64,000 nt of DNA from JADJXV01 sp046328995 (GCA_046328995.1 JAXLVN010000004.1:62001-126000), one strand, 5' to 3'; shown: positions 51,497 through 61,164, numbered from the stretch's first letter. Numbers and translations: made by a program. The notes: a model not told the origin generated them from the letters alone.

Positions 51497-51516
51497 TTGA
51501 CTACATTTGTAGTCAA
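51497..51516. repeat. Perfect palindrome TTGACTAC-attt-GTAGTCAA
   Basis: 8-bp arms with a 4-nt loop, alone in the psd/phoD spacer and without a T tail. Good operator geometry; regulator unknown. Confidence 0.65.
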
Positions 51517-51543
51517 TGGATAGTCAGCCGGGAGGCAGTGGCA

Positions 51544-51625
51544 GTGTATCCTTAGCCGGGGCAGTGCGCCCGAGGGCATACACGCAGCGCTACCCGGGTA
51601 GTCTCTCTGTGGTAAGGAGAGTGGT
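51544..51625 (+). other. GC-rich structured leader of phoD
   Basis: Three tandem foldable elements upstream of the phoD ATG: GTGTAT/ATACAC (51544-51583), the palindrome CTACCCGGGTAG (51590-51601) and CTCTC/GAGAG (51604-51622). No known riboswitch recognised. Confidence 0.4.
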
Positions 51626-51654
51626 AATGGTTGATAGTATTGAAGAAAGCGCAC

Positions 51655-53004
51655 ATGAAACGTTGGACAAGTAGTATTGTACTACTGTTTTTGGTGGCCG
51701 GCCGACTGCTGGCCGGTATGGAAGAGCAGCCCCTTCGGAGTGGTCCGATGGTCTGCTATGTCGATATGCGGGAAGCGATGATCTGGGCACAGACCCTCTA
51801 TGCCGCAAGGGTGAGGGTAGAGTATTGGGACAGCACCGATACCAAGCGGCGATGGATGACGAATTCTGTGGAAACGGAAGCGAAATCAGCATTTACCGCC
51901 AAATTAATCGCCGATAATGTGCAGCCCGGGCATACGTATTTCTATGAAGTAGTCATCAATAATCGCCGTCAGCCGCGGTCATTTCCTACGTTTTTTCGCA
52001 CACCGAAGCAATGGAAATGGCGGGAGAATCCCCCCGATTTTCGGGTTGCTCTCGGTAGCTGTGTGTATATCAACGAACCCGAATACGATCGGCCCGGGAA
52101 GGGATATGGGGATAATTACTCTATATTTACAAGTATTTACGAAAAGAAGCCGGATGTTATGCTCTGGCTTGGTGACAATACCTATCTCCGGGAGGCGGAC
52201 TGGAATACGCGCACCGGTATTCTCTCCCGCTACTCGCATACGCGGAATCTTCCGGAGATGCAGCCGCTGCTGGGTTCGTGCGCCAATTATGCCATCTGGG
52301 ATGACCATGATTTCGGACCCAATGACTCGGACAGAGGGTTCTGGAACAAATCAACGACCCTTGAAGCCTTCAAGCTCTTTTGGGGGAACCCATCCTACGG
52401 TTTTGACGGCAAGCCCGGCACCACCACCACGTTCGAGTATGGTGATGCACAGTTTTTTTTGCTCGACAATCGCTATTATCGCTCGCCGAACAAACGAAAA
52501 ACGGGTGACCGCCGGATACTCGGTAAGGAGCAGCTTGAGTGGCTAATCGACAATCTGGCGACCAGTACTGCGACGTTTAAAATCATTGCCATTGGCGGGC
52601 AGGTGCTCAATCCTGTGGCAAAGTATGAAAATTATACCAATTATCCGGAAGAGTTGAATGAACTCTTGACGGCGATTGAGCGGGAGAATATCAGCGGGGT
52701 AATGTTTGTGTCCGGTGATCGGCATCACACAGAGCTGACGAAGTTAAACCGTACCGGCACCTATCCGCTCTATGATTTGACGTCTTCGCCGCTTACGTCG
52801 AGTTCGCACGCAGATGACGGCGAGCAGAACACCTGGCGCGTGCCCGGTACACTCGTCAACGAGCGGAATTTTTCCGTGCTCCATTTTACCGGAAACGGTG
52901 CCGAGCGCGCGGTGGTCATCAGTGATTATACGGTGACCGGCAAGGAAGTATGGAAGCAAGTAATTAAAGCTTCGGAATTACAATCCGGCAAGAGTACGAA
53001 GTAA
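51655..53004 (+). CDS. PhoD-like alkaline phosphatase/phosphodiesterase family protein
   Basis: Exported metallophosphoesterase-type protein of 449 residues. The ATG at 51655 opens a signal peptide (SIVLLFLVAGRLLAG). The N-terminal fibronectin-like part (about 25-110, ARVRVEYWDS) is followed by the PhoD core: RVALGSCVY, VMLWLGDNTYL, WDDHDFGPND, VSGDRHHTEL and DLTSSPLTSS. These supply the calcium/iron site. It probably frees phosphate from phosphodiesters or monoesters in periplasm. A regulator gene follows 80 bp downstream but may not be linked. Confidence 0.9.
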   Translation: MKRWTSSIVLLFLVAGRLLAGMEEQPLRSGPMVCYVDMREAMIWAQTLYAARVRVEYWDSTDTKRRWMTNSVETEAKSAFTAKLIADNVQPGHTYFYEVVINNRRQPRSFPTFFRTPKQWKWRENPPDFRVALGSCVYINEPEYDRPGKGYGDNYSIFTSIYEKKPDVMLWLGDNTYLREADWNTRTGILSRYSHTRNLPEMQPLLGSCANYAIWDDHDFGPNDSDRGFWNKSTTLEAFKLFWGNPSYGFDGKPGTTTTFEYGDAQFFLLDNRYYRSPNKRKTGDRRILGKEQLEWLIDNLATSTATFKIIAIGGQVLNPVAKYENYTNYPEELNELLTAIERENISGVMFVSGDRHHTELTKLNRTGTYPLYDLTSSPLTSSSHADDGEQNTWRVPGTLVNERNFSVLHFTGNGAERAVVISDYTVTGKEVWKQVIKASELQSGKSTK

Positions 53005-53084
53005 ACTACAGCCGTGTGTGTGCTGTAACCAAACACTACCCCTTCATCTTATTAGGGCTGCCACAAAGGGGAGCCCTGCATTTC

Positions 53085-53786
53085 ATGAGATATATGACAG
53101 AACAAATTACTGCTGCTGACAACAAGAGTACAATCCCATGCGTTCTTCTGATAGACGGCCGGCCGGTGATGCAAGAAGCACTGAAGCTATTCCTGATAAC
53201 AGATATGGATATGCATGTGAAGACCGCCAACACGTTCTCCCAGGCATTCGAGCTGCTCCAAAAAGCGAATGAATTTCAAGCATCACATCAGGACCATATC
53301 GACGTCGTGATTCTCGATGTGCTTTGGGCAAGAAGTGCTGTTCTGGAAATTGTCCAAACACTGAAAAAGGACTTTCCTCGATTGCCAATCTTGGTGATTA
53401 GTACTGGATATGACGATAAATTTGCCACAAGGGTCCTCAAATTAGGGGCCTCCGGGTATAAATCGTGTTTGGCATCGGTTGATCAGTTCCAAGAAGCCAT
53501 AAATGCCGTGCTCTCCGGCCGGAAGTATATCAGCCCCTTAGTCACAAAACAAGTGCTGGCCGATACCTTTCAGAAAGATGATATGCTTCCGCATGAGGTG
53601 CTCTCCGACAGAGAATACCAAATTTTAATAATGATAGCTCAAGGCAAGACGGTCGGCGAAATCGGGGTAGAACTGCATCTGAGCGTCAAAACCATAAGTA
53701 CTTATCGAAGCAGAGTATTAGACAAGTTGCACCTGAAAAATAACGCCCAGATTATGCAGTATGCCGTAGGAAATAGTCTGATTTAG
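53085..53786 (+). CDS. NarL/FixJ-type response regulator with degenerate receiver
   Basis: Protein of 233 residues; ATG at 53085 lies 12 bp after a purine-rich aaaggggag site. The receiver (about residues 12-145) has the phosphoacceptor Asp in VVILDVL and the Lys in GYKS, but the first acidic pair is ID-GR (one Asp), and the usual Pro after the phosphoacceptor is missing, so phosphorylation may be altered. The C-terminal LuxR-type helix-turn-helix reads LSDREYQILIMIAQGKT and SVKTISTYRSRVLDKLHL. No histidine kinase is in the window. Confidence 0.82.
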   Translation: MRYMTEQITAADNKSTIPCVLLIDGRPVMQEALKLFLITDMDMHVKTANTFSQAFELLQKANEFQASHQDHIDVVILDVLWARSAVLEIVQTLKKDFPRLPILVISTGYDDKFATRVLKLGASGYKSCLASVDQFQEAINAVLSGRKYISPLVTKQVLADTFQKDDMLPHEVLSDREYQILIMIAQGKTVGEIGVELHLSVKTISTYRSRVLDKLHLKNNAQIMQYAVGNSLI

Positions 53787-53950
53787 TAGAGTGTAGGATA
53801 AACACTTGCAAGACAAACGTGGTTTGTCCTATTTCCTAGGGAGAAAAACTGTCGTAATTTTGAATGTACAGAGTGGTAAGATTATGGAAGGGGCAGAGTA
53901 CATTGTCGCGGATACTCTGATGGTAAGTGAAGAGAGAAAGGAATACACCA

Positions 53951-55150
53951 ATGTTTTTACATATGAAATTACTGATTACCGTTCTATTATTTTGGGCAAG
54001 CGCTTATTCGGCCACGTTCTCGGAAGAGCCAAGTCATTCGAAAATTAAAAAAATAGCGATTGTAGAGTCTAATAATGAACGTCTTGACGATAGAGTGCAT
54101 ACTATTCCAATGGTGGAGCATATTACCGATAGTGCGCTTGTTGCCCTCAAGGCCTACGTTTCTCCCCGGATAGCTATCAATGCAAAGTCAGATCCTGATG
54201 TATTTTTTACTATTATGGAATGGGTGAGTCTGCAGTGGAAGCACGACGGATTCAACGAGCCACTGGCCAATGCCAGCTCGCTTGATATTCTCAAACTTGC
54301 CGCAACCGGTTCAAAATTCCGCTGTATAGAGTATGGCAAGGTCGTCTCGGATGTGCTGCTGTCATACGGATATATTTCCCGGATAATTGGAATGAATTCT
54401 AAAGATGTGGCGTATGGTGCTCTCGGTATGGGGCATGCCGCATCGGAAGTGTGGTCGAATACGCTTCAAAAATGGATTTATATCGACCCGCAGTTTTGCT
54501 TATATGCCATGCACAACAAGCAATATCTGAATTATTACGATATGTACCAGCTACGTAAGCAGGGAAAATACAATGAAATAGAATTTGAAGTGGGGGACTC
54601 GTACCTCAAAAACAACGGCCTCAAAAAGGCGGAAGTTCTCGCCGAATACCGTAAGTTTTTGTCAAATTACTTCGGCTACCTGATGACGCCGTATTATAGG
54701 GAAAGCAGCAAGAGTCTGATTTCGCTTCCGCTTGAAGCCAAGGAACAGTTCCTGACGAGCCAAGGGCTGTCATCATTCCCGCTGATTTTTACGCAAAATC
54801 CTCGGGACTTGTATTTCTCGATAAATCGAACGCTGATAGTCTTTAATTACCGGGAGCTGTCTCCGGCGCTGAGTCAGATTATTCAGGACTTTAAATTGCA
54901 GTCCAATGAGGATTATCTCAATAATATGTATCTCTTTGCAGCAAAGCCGGACTATACGCTGACCCTTCAAAACAACATGCCGTGGTTCGACCACTATGAG
55001 TACAAAAACGACAAAGGATCCTGGGTGAAATTAGCGGGTAATACTCTCGATTGGAAAGCCGTCGAGGGGCTCAATACCCTCAGTGTACGGTCGATAAACA
55101 CTGCTGGAATTCCGGGGGTCGTCACAACGGTAGTCGTGAAATATCAATAA
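53951..55150 (+). CDS. Transglutaminase-like exported protein
   Basis: Protein of 399 residues. The ATG at 53951 has aaagga 8 bp before it; a signal peptide (LLITVLLFWASAYSA) follows. Residues about 85-195 match the transglutaminase/cysteine-protease core: Cys in KFRCIEYGKVVSDVLLSYGY, His in MGHAASEVWSN and Asp in WIYIDPQF, giving a plausible C-H-D triad. The C-terminal part has a bacterial-Ig-like tail (VEGLNTLSVRSINTAG). A protease or crosslinking enzyme acting outside the cytoplasm is likely; substrate unknown. Confidence 0.82.
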   Translation: MFLHMKLLITVLLFWASAYSATFSEEPSHSKIKKIAIVESNNERLDDRVHTIPMVEHITDSALVALKAYVSPRIAINAKSDPDVFFTIMEWVSLQWKHDGFNEPLANASSLDILKLAATGSKFRCIEYGKVVSDVLLSYGYISRIIGMNSKDVAYGALGMGHAASEVWSNTLQKWIYIDPQFCLYAMHNKQYLNYYDMYQLRKQGKYNEIEFEVGDSYLKNNGLKKAEVLAEYRKFLSNYFGYLMTPYYRESSKSLISLPLEAKEQFLTSQGLSSFPLIFTQNPRDLYFSINRTLIVFNYRELSPALSQIIQDFKLQSNEDYLNNMYLFAAKPDYTLTLQNNMPWFDHYEYKNDKGSWVKLAGNTLDWKAVEGLNTLSVRSINTAGIPGVVTTVVVKYQ

Positions 55151-55321
55151 GATTACGCGAAGGGTAGGGGAGCCAAGCGAGATAATATTGTCGGTGAAAA
55201 TGTCGGTCAATGTCGGTCAGAAAGGTTGGTCAAATTCAATGAGACGAGTGGTAATCAGAAAATAAACGATGGGTCAACATAGGAGGGTCAGAGGAGTCTA
55301 ACCAATACCATTACACCAAGC

Positions 55322-55353
55322 AAAAGGGCTGTTTGTCAAAAACAGCCCTTTTG
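55322..55353. terminator. Bidirectional terminator between convergent genes
   Basis: AAAAGGGCTGTTT / AAACAGCCCTTTT stem, usable from both sides, between the transglutaminase-like gene and the haloperoxidase-like gene. Confidence 0.92.
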
Positions 55354-55396
55354 TGCTATAAGTAGTAAATGTACAAAAATATTAACGACGTATATC

Positions 55397-56743
55397 TTAC
55401 TTGGTTCCTTCCCGAAGTACCAATTTTTCAAAGATATAATTACTGATTTCCTGGCCATTACGCATGCCTTCATTGCAAGCATGGTTGTAGTGGATACCGG
55501 CGTACAATCGACTCATTGTCACTTCACGTGCTGCTTCTATGAATGACTTGAATGTACGGGTACTAAAGCCAAAACGCACCTCTGTGTCGTCGGTAAAACC
55601 AATATTATCGCCGAGGATGTTGGTCAGCATTTGCGCAGCGCACATCGAGATTGTGCTGTGTCCGCTTGTATGCTCAGGGAAGGGAGGTGTCGCAAAGAGT
55701 GGTCTCCACGAGGAGTCGATATAGCGATTGATGTAAGTAATTGGACGTATGGTATTGCTGCGGTACTTTTCTTTCCAACAGGTGATAAACCCGTCAAACA
55801 TGCTTACACTGACCAAGACATACGCGGAAATACTTTCCATCATCGCCTTATTTGTCATCTTAAGCGCAATACCGGTGATATTAATCCAATGTCCTCCGGG
55901 TGAAATTTGTTTGGTATTAAACATAAAATGTCCCTGATGGAAGGACTTGATAGGACTGTCATCCCAATATCGACCGATAAGCTCTTGCTCTTTTGTTAAA
56001 TTCTTCGATAAGACATAGACCTGCATGTTTTGGTCATAGAACGGTGACCCCTTTTCCTTACTGAAAGGCAGCGGAGCCCGGGGCTTAAACTGAGTAGCCG
56101 AGTCGAGAGCTAGGGTGCGCATAGTACCGAAATACGGGTCAAGAGGATCCGGAAAGTCGGGCGGTGTCGGCTCCCAAAATTCTTCGCCTTTGACAAAATT
56201 ATACCGCGGCCGGCCTTGATTCTTGATATGACCGTCATCCTTCATCCAGGCGATGACGTGTTTGGCGCATGCTTCGCCAAATTCAATAGACTGCTTCATC
56301 ACATCCTTGGGTGTGCCGGCAGCTTCAATCTCATGAAGCTGCGCCTTGTACATACTGTCGGCTAAATTTGCACGGTAGAGGAGCTTGTTGACCACGGTGC
56401 GATATGCTTGAATCGCACATACCCGAGCATCAAGTGTCGCGCCTGCTTTCGGTGTCGGGAATTCCTTTAAGTCTTTGATTTGTCCGGCAAGACTGCGATA
56501 AGCCTTGCCAAAGCTCACCCGCGCTGCCTCGTATGCCGCTATATTCGGATACGTACAATTCCTCTTCGATACCGCCGGTGAGAATCCGTCAATCATCGTA
56601 ATATTGGCAATCATAAGATTCCAGTCATGCGCATATTTTGCGCCTGTACTATCCATCAAGCCCACGGTGGGCATTGTATCTGCTCGTGCTGTCATGACTG
56701 CACAAAGCAGTACCAAAGCAACGAGAATTCTAGACATTTTCAT
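55397..56743 (-). CDS. Vanadium-dependent haloperoxidase-like (PAP2 superfamily) exported protein
   Basis: Protein of 448 residues with signal peptide (LVALVLLCAVMTARA). The vanadate/phosphate-binding motifs are KYRSNTIRP (KX6RP), FPEHTSGHS and SRLYAGIHYNHA; the last lacks the final Asp of acid phosphatases and reads more like haloperoxidases. It may be a halide-oxidising enzyme or an exported phosphatase. The longer N-terminal helical half agrees with vanadium haloperoxidases. It starts 54 bp downstream of the LptF/G gene on the same strand. Confidence 0.85.
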   Translation of the reverse strand: MKMSRILVALVLLCAVMTARADTMPTVGLMDSTGAKYAHDWNLMIANITMIDGFSPAVSKRNCTYPNIAAYEAARVSFGKAYRSLAGQIKDLKEFPTPKAGATLDARVCAIQAYRTVVNKLLYRANLADSMYKAQLHEIEAAGTPKDVMKQSIEFGEACAKHVIAWMKDDGHIKNQGRPRYNFVKGEEFWEPTPPDFPDPLDPYFGTMRTLALDSATQFKPRAPLPFSKEKGSPFYDQNMQVYVLSKNLTKEQELIGRYWDDSPIKSFHQGHFMFNTKQISPGGHWINITGIALKMTNKAMMESISAYVLVSVSMFDGFITCWKEKYRSNTIRPITYINRYIDSSWRPLFATPPFPEHTSGHSTISMCAAQMLTNILGDNIGFTDDTEVRFGFSTRTFKSFIEAAREVTMSRLYAGIHYNHACNEGMRNGQEISNYIFEKLVLREGTK

Positions 56744-56797
56744 TCTTTCCCTCTCTGTATATTGTAGGCAAAACCTTCCATAGTAAAAGTAGTACTC

Positions 56798-58204
56798 CTA
56801 TTGCTCCTCATGTATTCTACCGGTCGTTGCAGGGGCGGGTAATTGCTTGGGAGTAAATAGACTTGTAATTGCAGGGAAGCTCCCGAAGAAGCTTTCGTTG
56901 GTCATTCGGTAGGTAAGGACAAGGCCGATGCATCCAAGGAGAATATTGCCTATCCACATACCTAAGGCAGGCGATATAATGTCTCGGTCGGCCAGCTTCT
57001 CGCCGCCGATGAGCGACGCCCAGTAAATCACATAGACACCAAGCGAAATCGCCGCACCGATGCCAAAATTACCACGTTTTGACATAATTCCCAAAGGACA
57101 GCCGATAAAAACAAAAACAAAGCACGCAAACGGAATAGAGTATTTTTTGTCGATCTCAACCGAGTACTTCCGGATCTGTGCATCATAGTCATTGCGCTGA
57201 TAGCTCTGCGACTCTATCGTCGAGCGAAACACCGCAATACGATTGATCATACGGTCCAATGCCTCGCTTCGGCTGACTGCCGCCGCTGCCATGGTATCGT
57301 TCTTCGCTCTTCGCAGAGCGGTATCCTGCGGCTGTGGCGATAAATGCGCCATAATTGCTCTCGTGAGCACACTGTCGAGCGACCGCCGGTTGCTGTCGGC
57401 AACATTGACGACAGCCTGCATATCCCGTATGCGCATTTCCCGGTCGCCGCGGGAGAAGACCTTCTCGTCCGACCGTGAAAATGCAAAATCATGCGCGTCT
57501 ATCGTTAACTGATGCTTCGTAAAGGAAATCCGGCGGAATTCTTTTGGATTATTCCGATAAAACTGATGAATTTCACCATTGTACAACACGACAATCAGTT
57601 TTGAATAATCGCCATTAAATCGAATCTCACCCGTATCGGCCGAGACGACATTACTCTGATTCTGACGGAGATTGTCATAAATAGTCACGCCTTTTAGTGC
57701 ACCGGACGCAGAGTCAACCGACCGCGAAAGTATCGTGTATCCATCGAGTTGCGTCGAAAACTGCCCTGCCTCAATGGCAAAAGTGGGCTTTTTCTTCTGG
57801 ATATCCTGCATCAGAATCTTAAATTGGTGATTCGAGTCCGGCAGTACATCGTCGTTGAAACGGTACATTGCATAAAATGCCAGAAATCCAAATACAATAA
57901 TCGGCATCATCATCCGCACCAAGCTCCCGCCGCTTGCCTTAATAATTGTAATTTCCTGCGCAGCCGACATTCCCCCAAATGCCATCAAGGTCGAGAAAAG
58001 CACGCCCATCGGCACAGCCAGCACCACCATCCACGCAAGGGAGAGCGCAATTACCTGTAAAATCACCGCCGTCTCGAGTCCCTTGCCCAGGAGCTTGTCG
58101 AGATTGTTCATCAGGAACTGCATTAAGAACAAAAACATCACCGTCAGGGTGCCGAAAAGAAACGGACCAATATGAAACCGCACGATATACCAGGCAAGAA
58201 TCAT
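56798..58204 (-). CDS. LptF/LptG-family permease
   Basis: Inner-membrane permease subunit of 468 residues for the lipopolysaccharide transporter. N-terminal helices (about 10-30, 50-70, 95-115), a large periplasmic beta-jellyroll (about 130-250), an additional charged insert (about 260-345) and C-terminal helices (350-450) follow the YjgP/YjgQ layout. ATPase partner LptB is not in the window. Whether it is F or G cannot be told; the long loop is typical of Bacteroidota members. It may be co-transcribed with the haloperoxidase-like gene 54 bp downstream. Confidence 0.88.
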   Translation of the reverse strand: MILAWYIVRFHIGPFLFGTLTVMFLFLMQFLMNNLDKLLGKGLETAVILQVIALSLAWMVVLAVPMGVLFSTLMAFGGMSAAQEITIIKASGGSLVRMMMPIIVFGFLAFYAMYRFNDDVLPDSNHQFKILMQDIQKKKPTFAIEAGQFSTQLDGYTILSRSVDSASGALKGVTIYDNLRQNQSNVVSADTGEIRFNGDYSKLIVVLYNGEIHQFYRNNPKEFRRISFTKHQLTIDAHDFAFSRSDEKVFSRGDREMRIRDMQAVVNVADSNRRSLDSVLTRAIMAHLSPQPQDTALRRAKNDTMAAAAVSRSEALDRMINRIAVFRSTIESQSYQRNDYDAQIRKYSVEIDKKYSIPFACFVFVFIGCPLGIMSKRGNFGIGAAISLGVYVIYWASLIGGEKLADRDIISPALGMWIGNILLGCIGLVLTYRMTNESFFGSFPAITSLFTPKQLPAPATTGRIHEEQ

Positions 58205-58324
58205 AAGCGTACTACAAGAGATTTTGGTAAATTTGTGAGAGCTGCATGCCGGAAAAAAGACGTATTCCCGAATCCGGCAGAAGCAATTTCCAGAAATAAT
58301 GACAACAAAAATAGAATATATATG

Positions 58325-59326
58325 ATGAATGCCCTCGTTTTACACAGCAATACGCCCAATGTGCAGATAGAATCCGTCGAAATGCCCGTGCCCGGCGACA
58401 ATGACGTGCTCATCCGTATGAAATCCGCCGCCCTCAATCGCCGGGATGTATGGATTTGCCGGGGCAAGTATGCCAAAATTCAATATCCTGCCGTGCTCGG
58501 CTCGGACGGCAGCGGAATCGTCGCAGAAACAGGTAAAAACGTCAGCAAAGAATGGCTCGGTAAAGAAGTCGTCATCCATCCATCCCTCAATTGGGGCGAT
58601 AACCCCGCCGCCCAAAGCAAGAAGTACTCCATTCTCGGGATGCCTACGAGCGGAACACTCGCCGAATACTGCGCTATGCCCGCAGAGAATATCTTTCTCA
58701 AGCCCCCGCATCTTTCTTTTGACGAAGCCGGCGCCTTCCCCCTCGCATATCTTACTGCCTATCGCGCCGTGGTGCGTCAGGCGAATGTACAGCCCGGACA
58801 TGTCGTGCTCATTACCGGTATCGGCGGCGGAGTCGCTCTTGCCGCGTTCGATATCGCCCGTGCCCTCGGCGCCAGAATCTATGCCACCACCGGAAGCGAT
58901 GATAAACTTCTCAAATTCGGACTCCTCGGCGGCAATGGCGGCACAATTTATACCACCGACAGCTGGGACTCCGATCTGATGACAGCCACCGACGGCTTCG
59001 ATGTGATTATCGACAGCGCAGGCGGGCCGAACTTCAACAAGCTCACCAATCTCACCAAGCCCGGCGGGACAATCGCCGTCTATGGCGCGACCGTCGGCGC
59101 CGTACCGGACCTCAATCTCCATCGGATATTCTGGAAACAGCTCAAAATTATTGGCTCGACAATGGGCAATACCGACGACTTCCGTGATATGCTCGCAGTG
59201 GTCAATCACCATAGACTATGTCCGGTCATCGACTCAGTCTATGAGTTCGCCCATGCGCAGGCTGCTTTCGATCGCATGGCTGCGTCCGAACAGTTCGGTA
59301 AAATTGTCGTGCGGATTAGTGAGTGA
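58325..59326 (+). CDS. Zinc-binding-type alcohol dehydrogenase/quinone oxidoreductase family
   Basis: Medium-chain dehydrogenase/reductase of 333 residues. MNALVLHSNTPN starts the protein at 58325, though the ATG 3 bp upstream is equally possible; a longer in-frame stretch has no family similarity. Features are ALNRRDVWICRGKY, GSDGSGIVAE, the NADPH-binding ITGIGGGVA, and DVIIDSAGG. No structural zinc cysteines are visible, so it fits the quinone oxidoreductase branch. It reduces enones or quinones; substrate unknown. Divergent from the LptF/G gene. Confidence 0.88.
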   Translation: MNALVLHSNTPNVQIESVEMPVPGDNDVLIRMKSAALNRRDVWICRGKYAKIQYPAVLGSDGSGIVAETGKNVSKEWLGKEVVIHPSLNWGDNPAAQSKKYSILGMPTSGTLAEYCAMPAENIFLKPPHLSFDEAGAFPLAYLTAYRAVVRQANVQPGHVVLITGIGGGVALAAFDIARALGARIYATTGSDDKLLKFGLLGGNGGTIYTTDSWDSDLMTATDGFDVIIDSAGGPNFNKLTNLTKPGGTIAVYGATVGAVPDLNLHRIFWKQLKIIGSTMGNTDDFRDMLAVVNHHRLCPVIDSVYEFAHAQAAFDRMAASEQFGKIVVRISE

Positions 59327-59338
59327 GAAGATAGCGAC

Positions 59339-59689
59339 TTACGAGCCCCCGGCGCCTTTAAACTTATCCTCGTCGAACCAAAAGAGGAAGTTGAACGACG
59401 TCAGTGAGCCGTACGAACGGGTGATATAATTCTGATATTTAATTTTCTCGCCGTCGGAGAGATTTTTGTCGGAATTGATTTGCTGCTCTAAAACGCGGAG
59501 ATTATCCCGCACCATGATAATCTTACTGAGGAATTTATCGATGGGAATTTCATGTTCTTTGGCATCTTTATCGGCGGGAATGAATCGCAGCGTGCCGCCT
59601 TTCCACTTCGGGGCATGCTCGCCTGCAGTACGCTTTTCCATTTCATTGACAATTGCCTTTGCCAGCTCGTGAATTTCAAAATAATCCAT
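59339..59689 (-). CDS. Conserved hypothetical protein
   Basis: Cytoplasmic protein of 116 residues; ATG at 59689 begins MDYFEIHELAKAIVNEMEKR, while the longer frame above it is not credible. Contains a basic-acidic middle (FIPADKDAKEHEIPIDKFLSK) and a helical NLRVLEQQINSDKNL. Not recognised. The stop lies 12 bp from the convergent oxidoreductase gene, and its start is 85 bp from divergent folC. Confidence 0.6.
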   Translation of the reverse strand: MDYFEIHELAKAIVNEMEKRTAGEHAPKWKGGTLRFIPADKDAKEHEIPIDKFLSKIIMVRDNLRVLEQQINSDKNLSDGEKIKYQNYITRSYGSLTSFNFLFWFDEDKFKGAGGS

Positions 59690-59774
59690 GTATTTTTGTA
59701 AAAAAGTGATGTGAATGAGAAGAATATTTCCATAAACTAAAGGACTTACGTAAGTTCTATTCTTAGCAAGACCT

Positions 59775-61070
59775 ATGGCAAGCGAAAATAAAGAAAATTT
59801 AGCACAAATCCTTGTAAAATTATTCTCCCTCCACCGCTTCGGTATCAAGCCCGGACTCGAGCGCACGGAAATGCTTCTGGATATTCTTGGGAACCCTCAC
59901 CGGCAGTTCCCGTCGGTGCATGTCGCCGGTACGAACGGCAAGGGCTCGACCTGTTCGTTCATTGCCGCCGCACTCGCTGCCGGTGGCTACAAAGTGGGGC
60001 TCTACACTTCCCCGCATATCCACCGCTTCAATGAGCGTATCCGCATCAACGGCCGTGAAATAGCCGATGAAGCGGTTATCCGCCTGGCTCAACCGCTCCT
60101 AGCCGAGGCAGAAAAGCAACACACGACATTCTTTGAAATTACGACAGCAATGGCATTTGCCTACTTTGCCGAGCAGCAGGTCGATATTGCGATTATCGAG
60201 ACCGGACTCGGCGGCCGCCTGGATAGTACTAACGTGCTCTCGCCTCTGGTAAGTGTGATTACTTCCATTGACTTCGATCATACACAATTCTTGGGGATGA
60301 CCCTCAAAACGATTGCCGGAGAAAAGGCCGGCATTATTAAAAAAGACACGCCGGTCATTGTCGCTGAGCCAAGGCAAGAGCTGCGGGATATCTTTACAGC
60401 CAAGGCGGAAAGTGTCCATTCACCAATAACATTTGTACAGGATACGTATTCCGGTAAAATTCTTGAGATGCATGCCGATTTCTCAATGGATGTGCAGATT
60501 ACGTCCCATGAGAAGACGTACGAACGTCTCACATCCTCTCTCGCCGGTAAGCATCAGGTTCAGAATATGATGGCGGCTATCGAAGTGCTGAATGTTCTTT
60601 CGCCTTCGTTCCCCATCACCGAGCACGCTCTGCGGAATGGATTTGAGCATGTTGCAAAATTCTCGGGTATTCGCGGCAGAATTGAACTCTTAGACGCCAA
60701 TCCACCGCTTGTCATCGATGTCGGGCACAATCCGGCCTGCCTGCGGCAGTTGATTGCGACTCTCTCGCTCAGCGGATATGGTCCGGTGCGGTGGCACATC
60801 GTCTTCGGAGCGATGGCAGACAAAGACATCCACGAAATGCTCGGCATTCTCGCGCCAATTACCAAACATCTCTATGCCGCAACCATTGACTACGAACGCG
60901 CCATGCCGGCTGCCGATATCGCCCCCAAAGCGCACCACTTCGGACTGCCCGTCAGTGAATTTGCCGATGTACGCTCAGCCGTCCAAGCCGCACGGGCAAG
61001 CAAAGAAGAGGTGCTTATCGTGGGTTCGTTCTTTCTCGCTGATGAAGCGCTGGCTGCGCTGGCGATGTAG
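59775..61070 (+). CDS. folC: Folylpolyglutamate/dihydrofolate synthase
   Basis: Adds glutamates to folates (and may make dihydrofolate from dihydropteroate). Length 431 residues. The ATP P-loop is HVAGTNGKGST, followed by the omega-loop SPHIHRFNERIRING, FEITTAMAF, ETGLGGRLDSTN, SIDFDHTQFLG and the C-terminal domain VIDVGHNPACLRQL. All agree with Mur-ligase-type FolC. It is terminated by the hairpin at 61165-61197. Confidence 0.96.
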   Translation: MASENKENLAQILVKLFSLHRFGIKPGLERTEMLLDILGNPHRQFPSVHVAGTNGKGSTCSFIAAALAAGGYKVGLYTSPHIHRFNERIRINGREIADEAVIRLAQPLLAEAEKQHTTFFEITTAMAFAYFAEQQVDIAIIETGLGGRLDSTNVLSPLVSVITSIDFDHTQFLGMTLKTIAGEKAGIIKKDTPVIVAEPRQELRDIFTAKAESVHSPITFVQDTYSGKILEMHADFSMDVQITSHEKTYERLTSSLAGKHQVQNMMAAIEVLNVLSPSFPITEHALRNGFEHVAKFSGIRGRIELLDANPPLVIDVGHNPACLRQLIATLSLSGYGPVRWHIVFGAMADKDIHEMLGILAPITKHLYAATIDYERAMPAADIAPKAHHFGLPVSEFADVRSAVQAARASKEEVLIVGSFFLADEALAALAM

Positions 61071-61164
61071 CCCGAGAGTATCGCTTCCGAGCGATGCCCT
61101 CGGTTTTTGGGATAAATTTGGCTTTAGCCAAACGGCGATTGCGATTACACACCCTCCAAAAACA

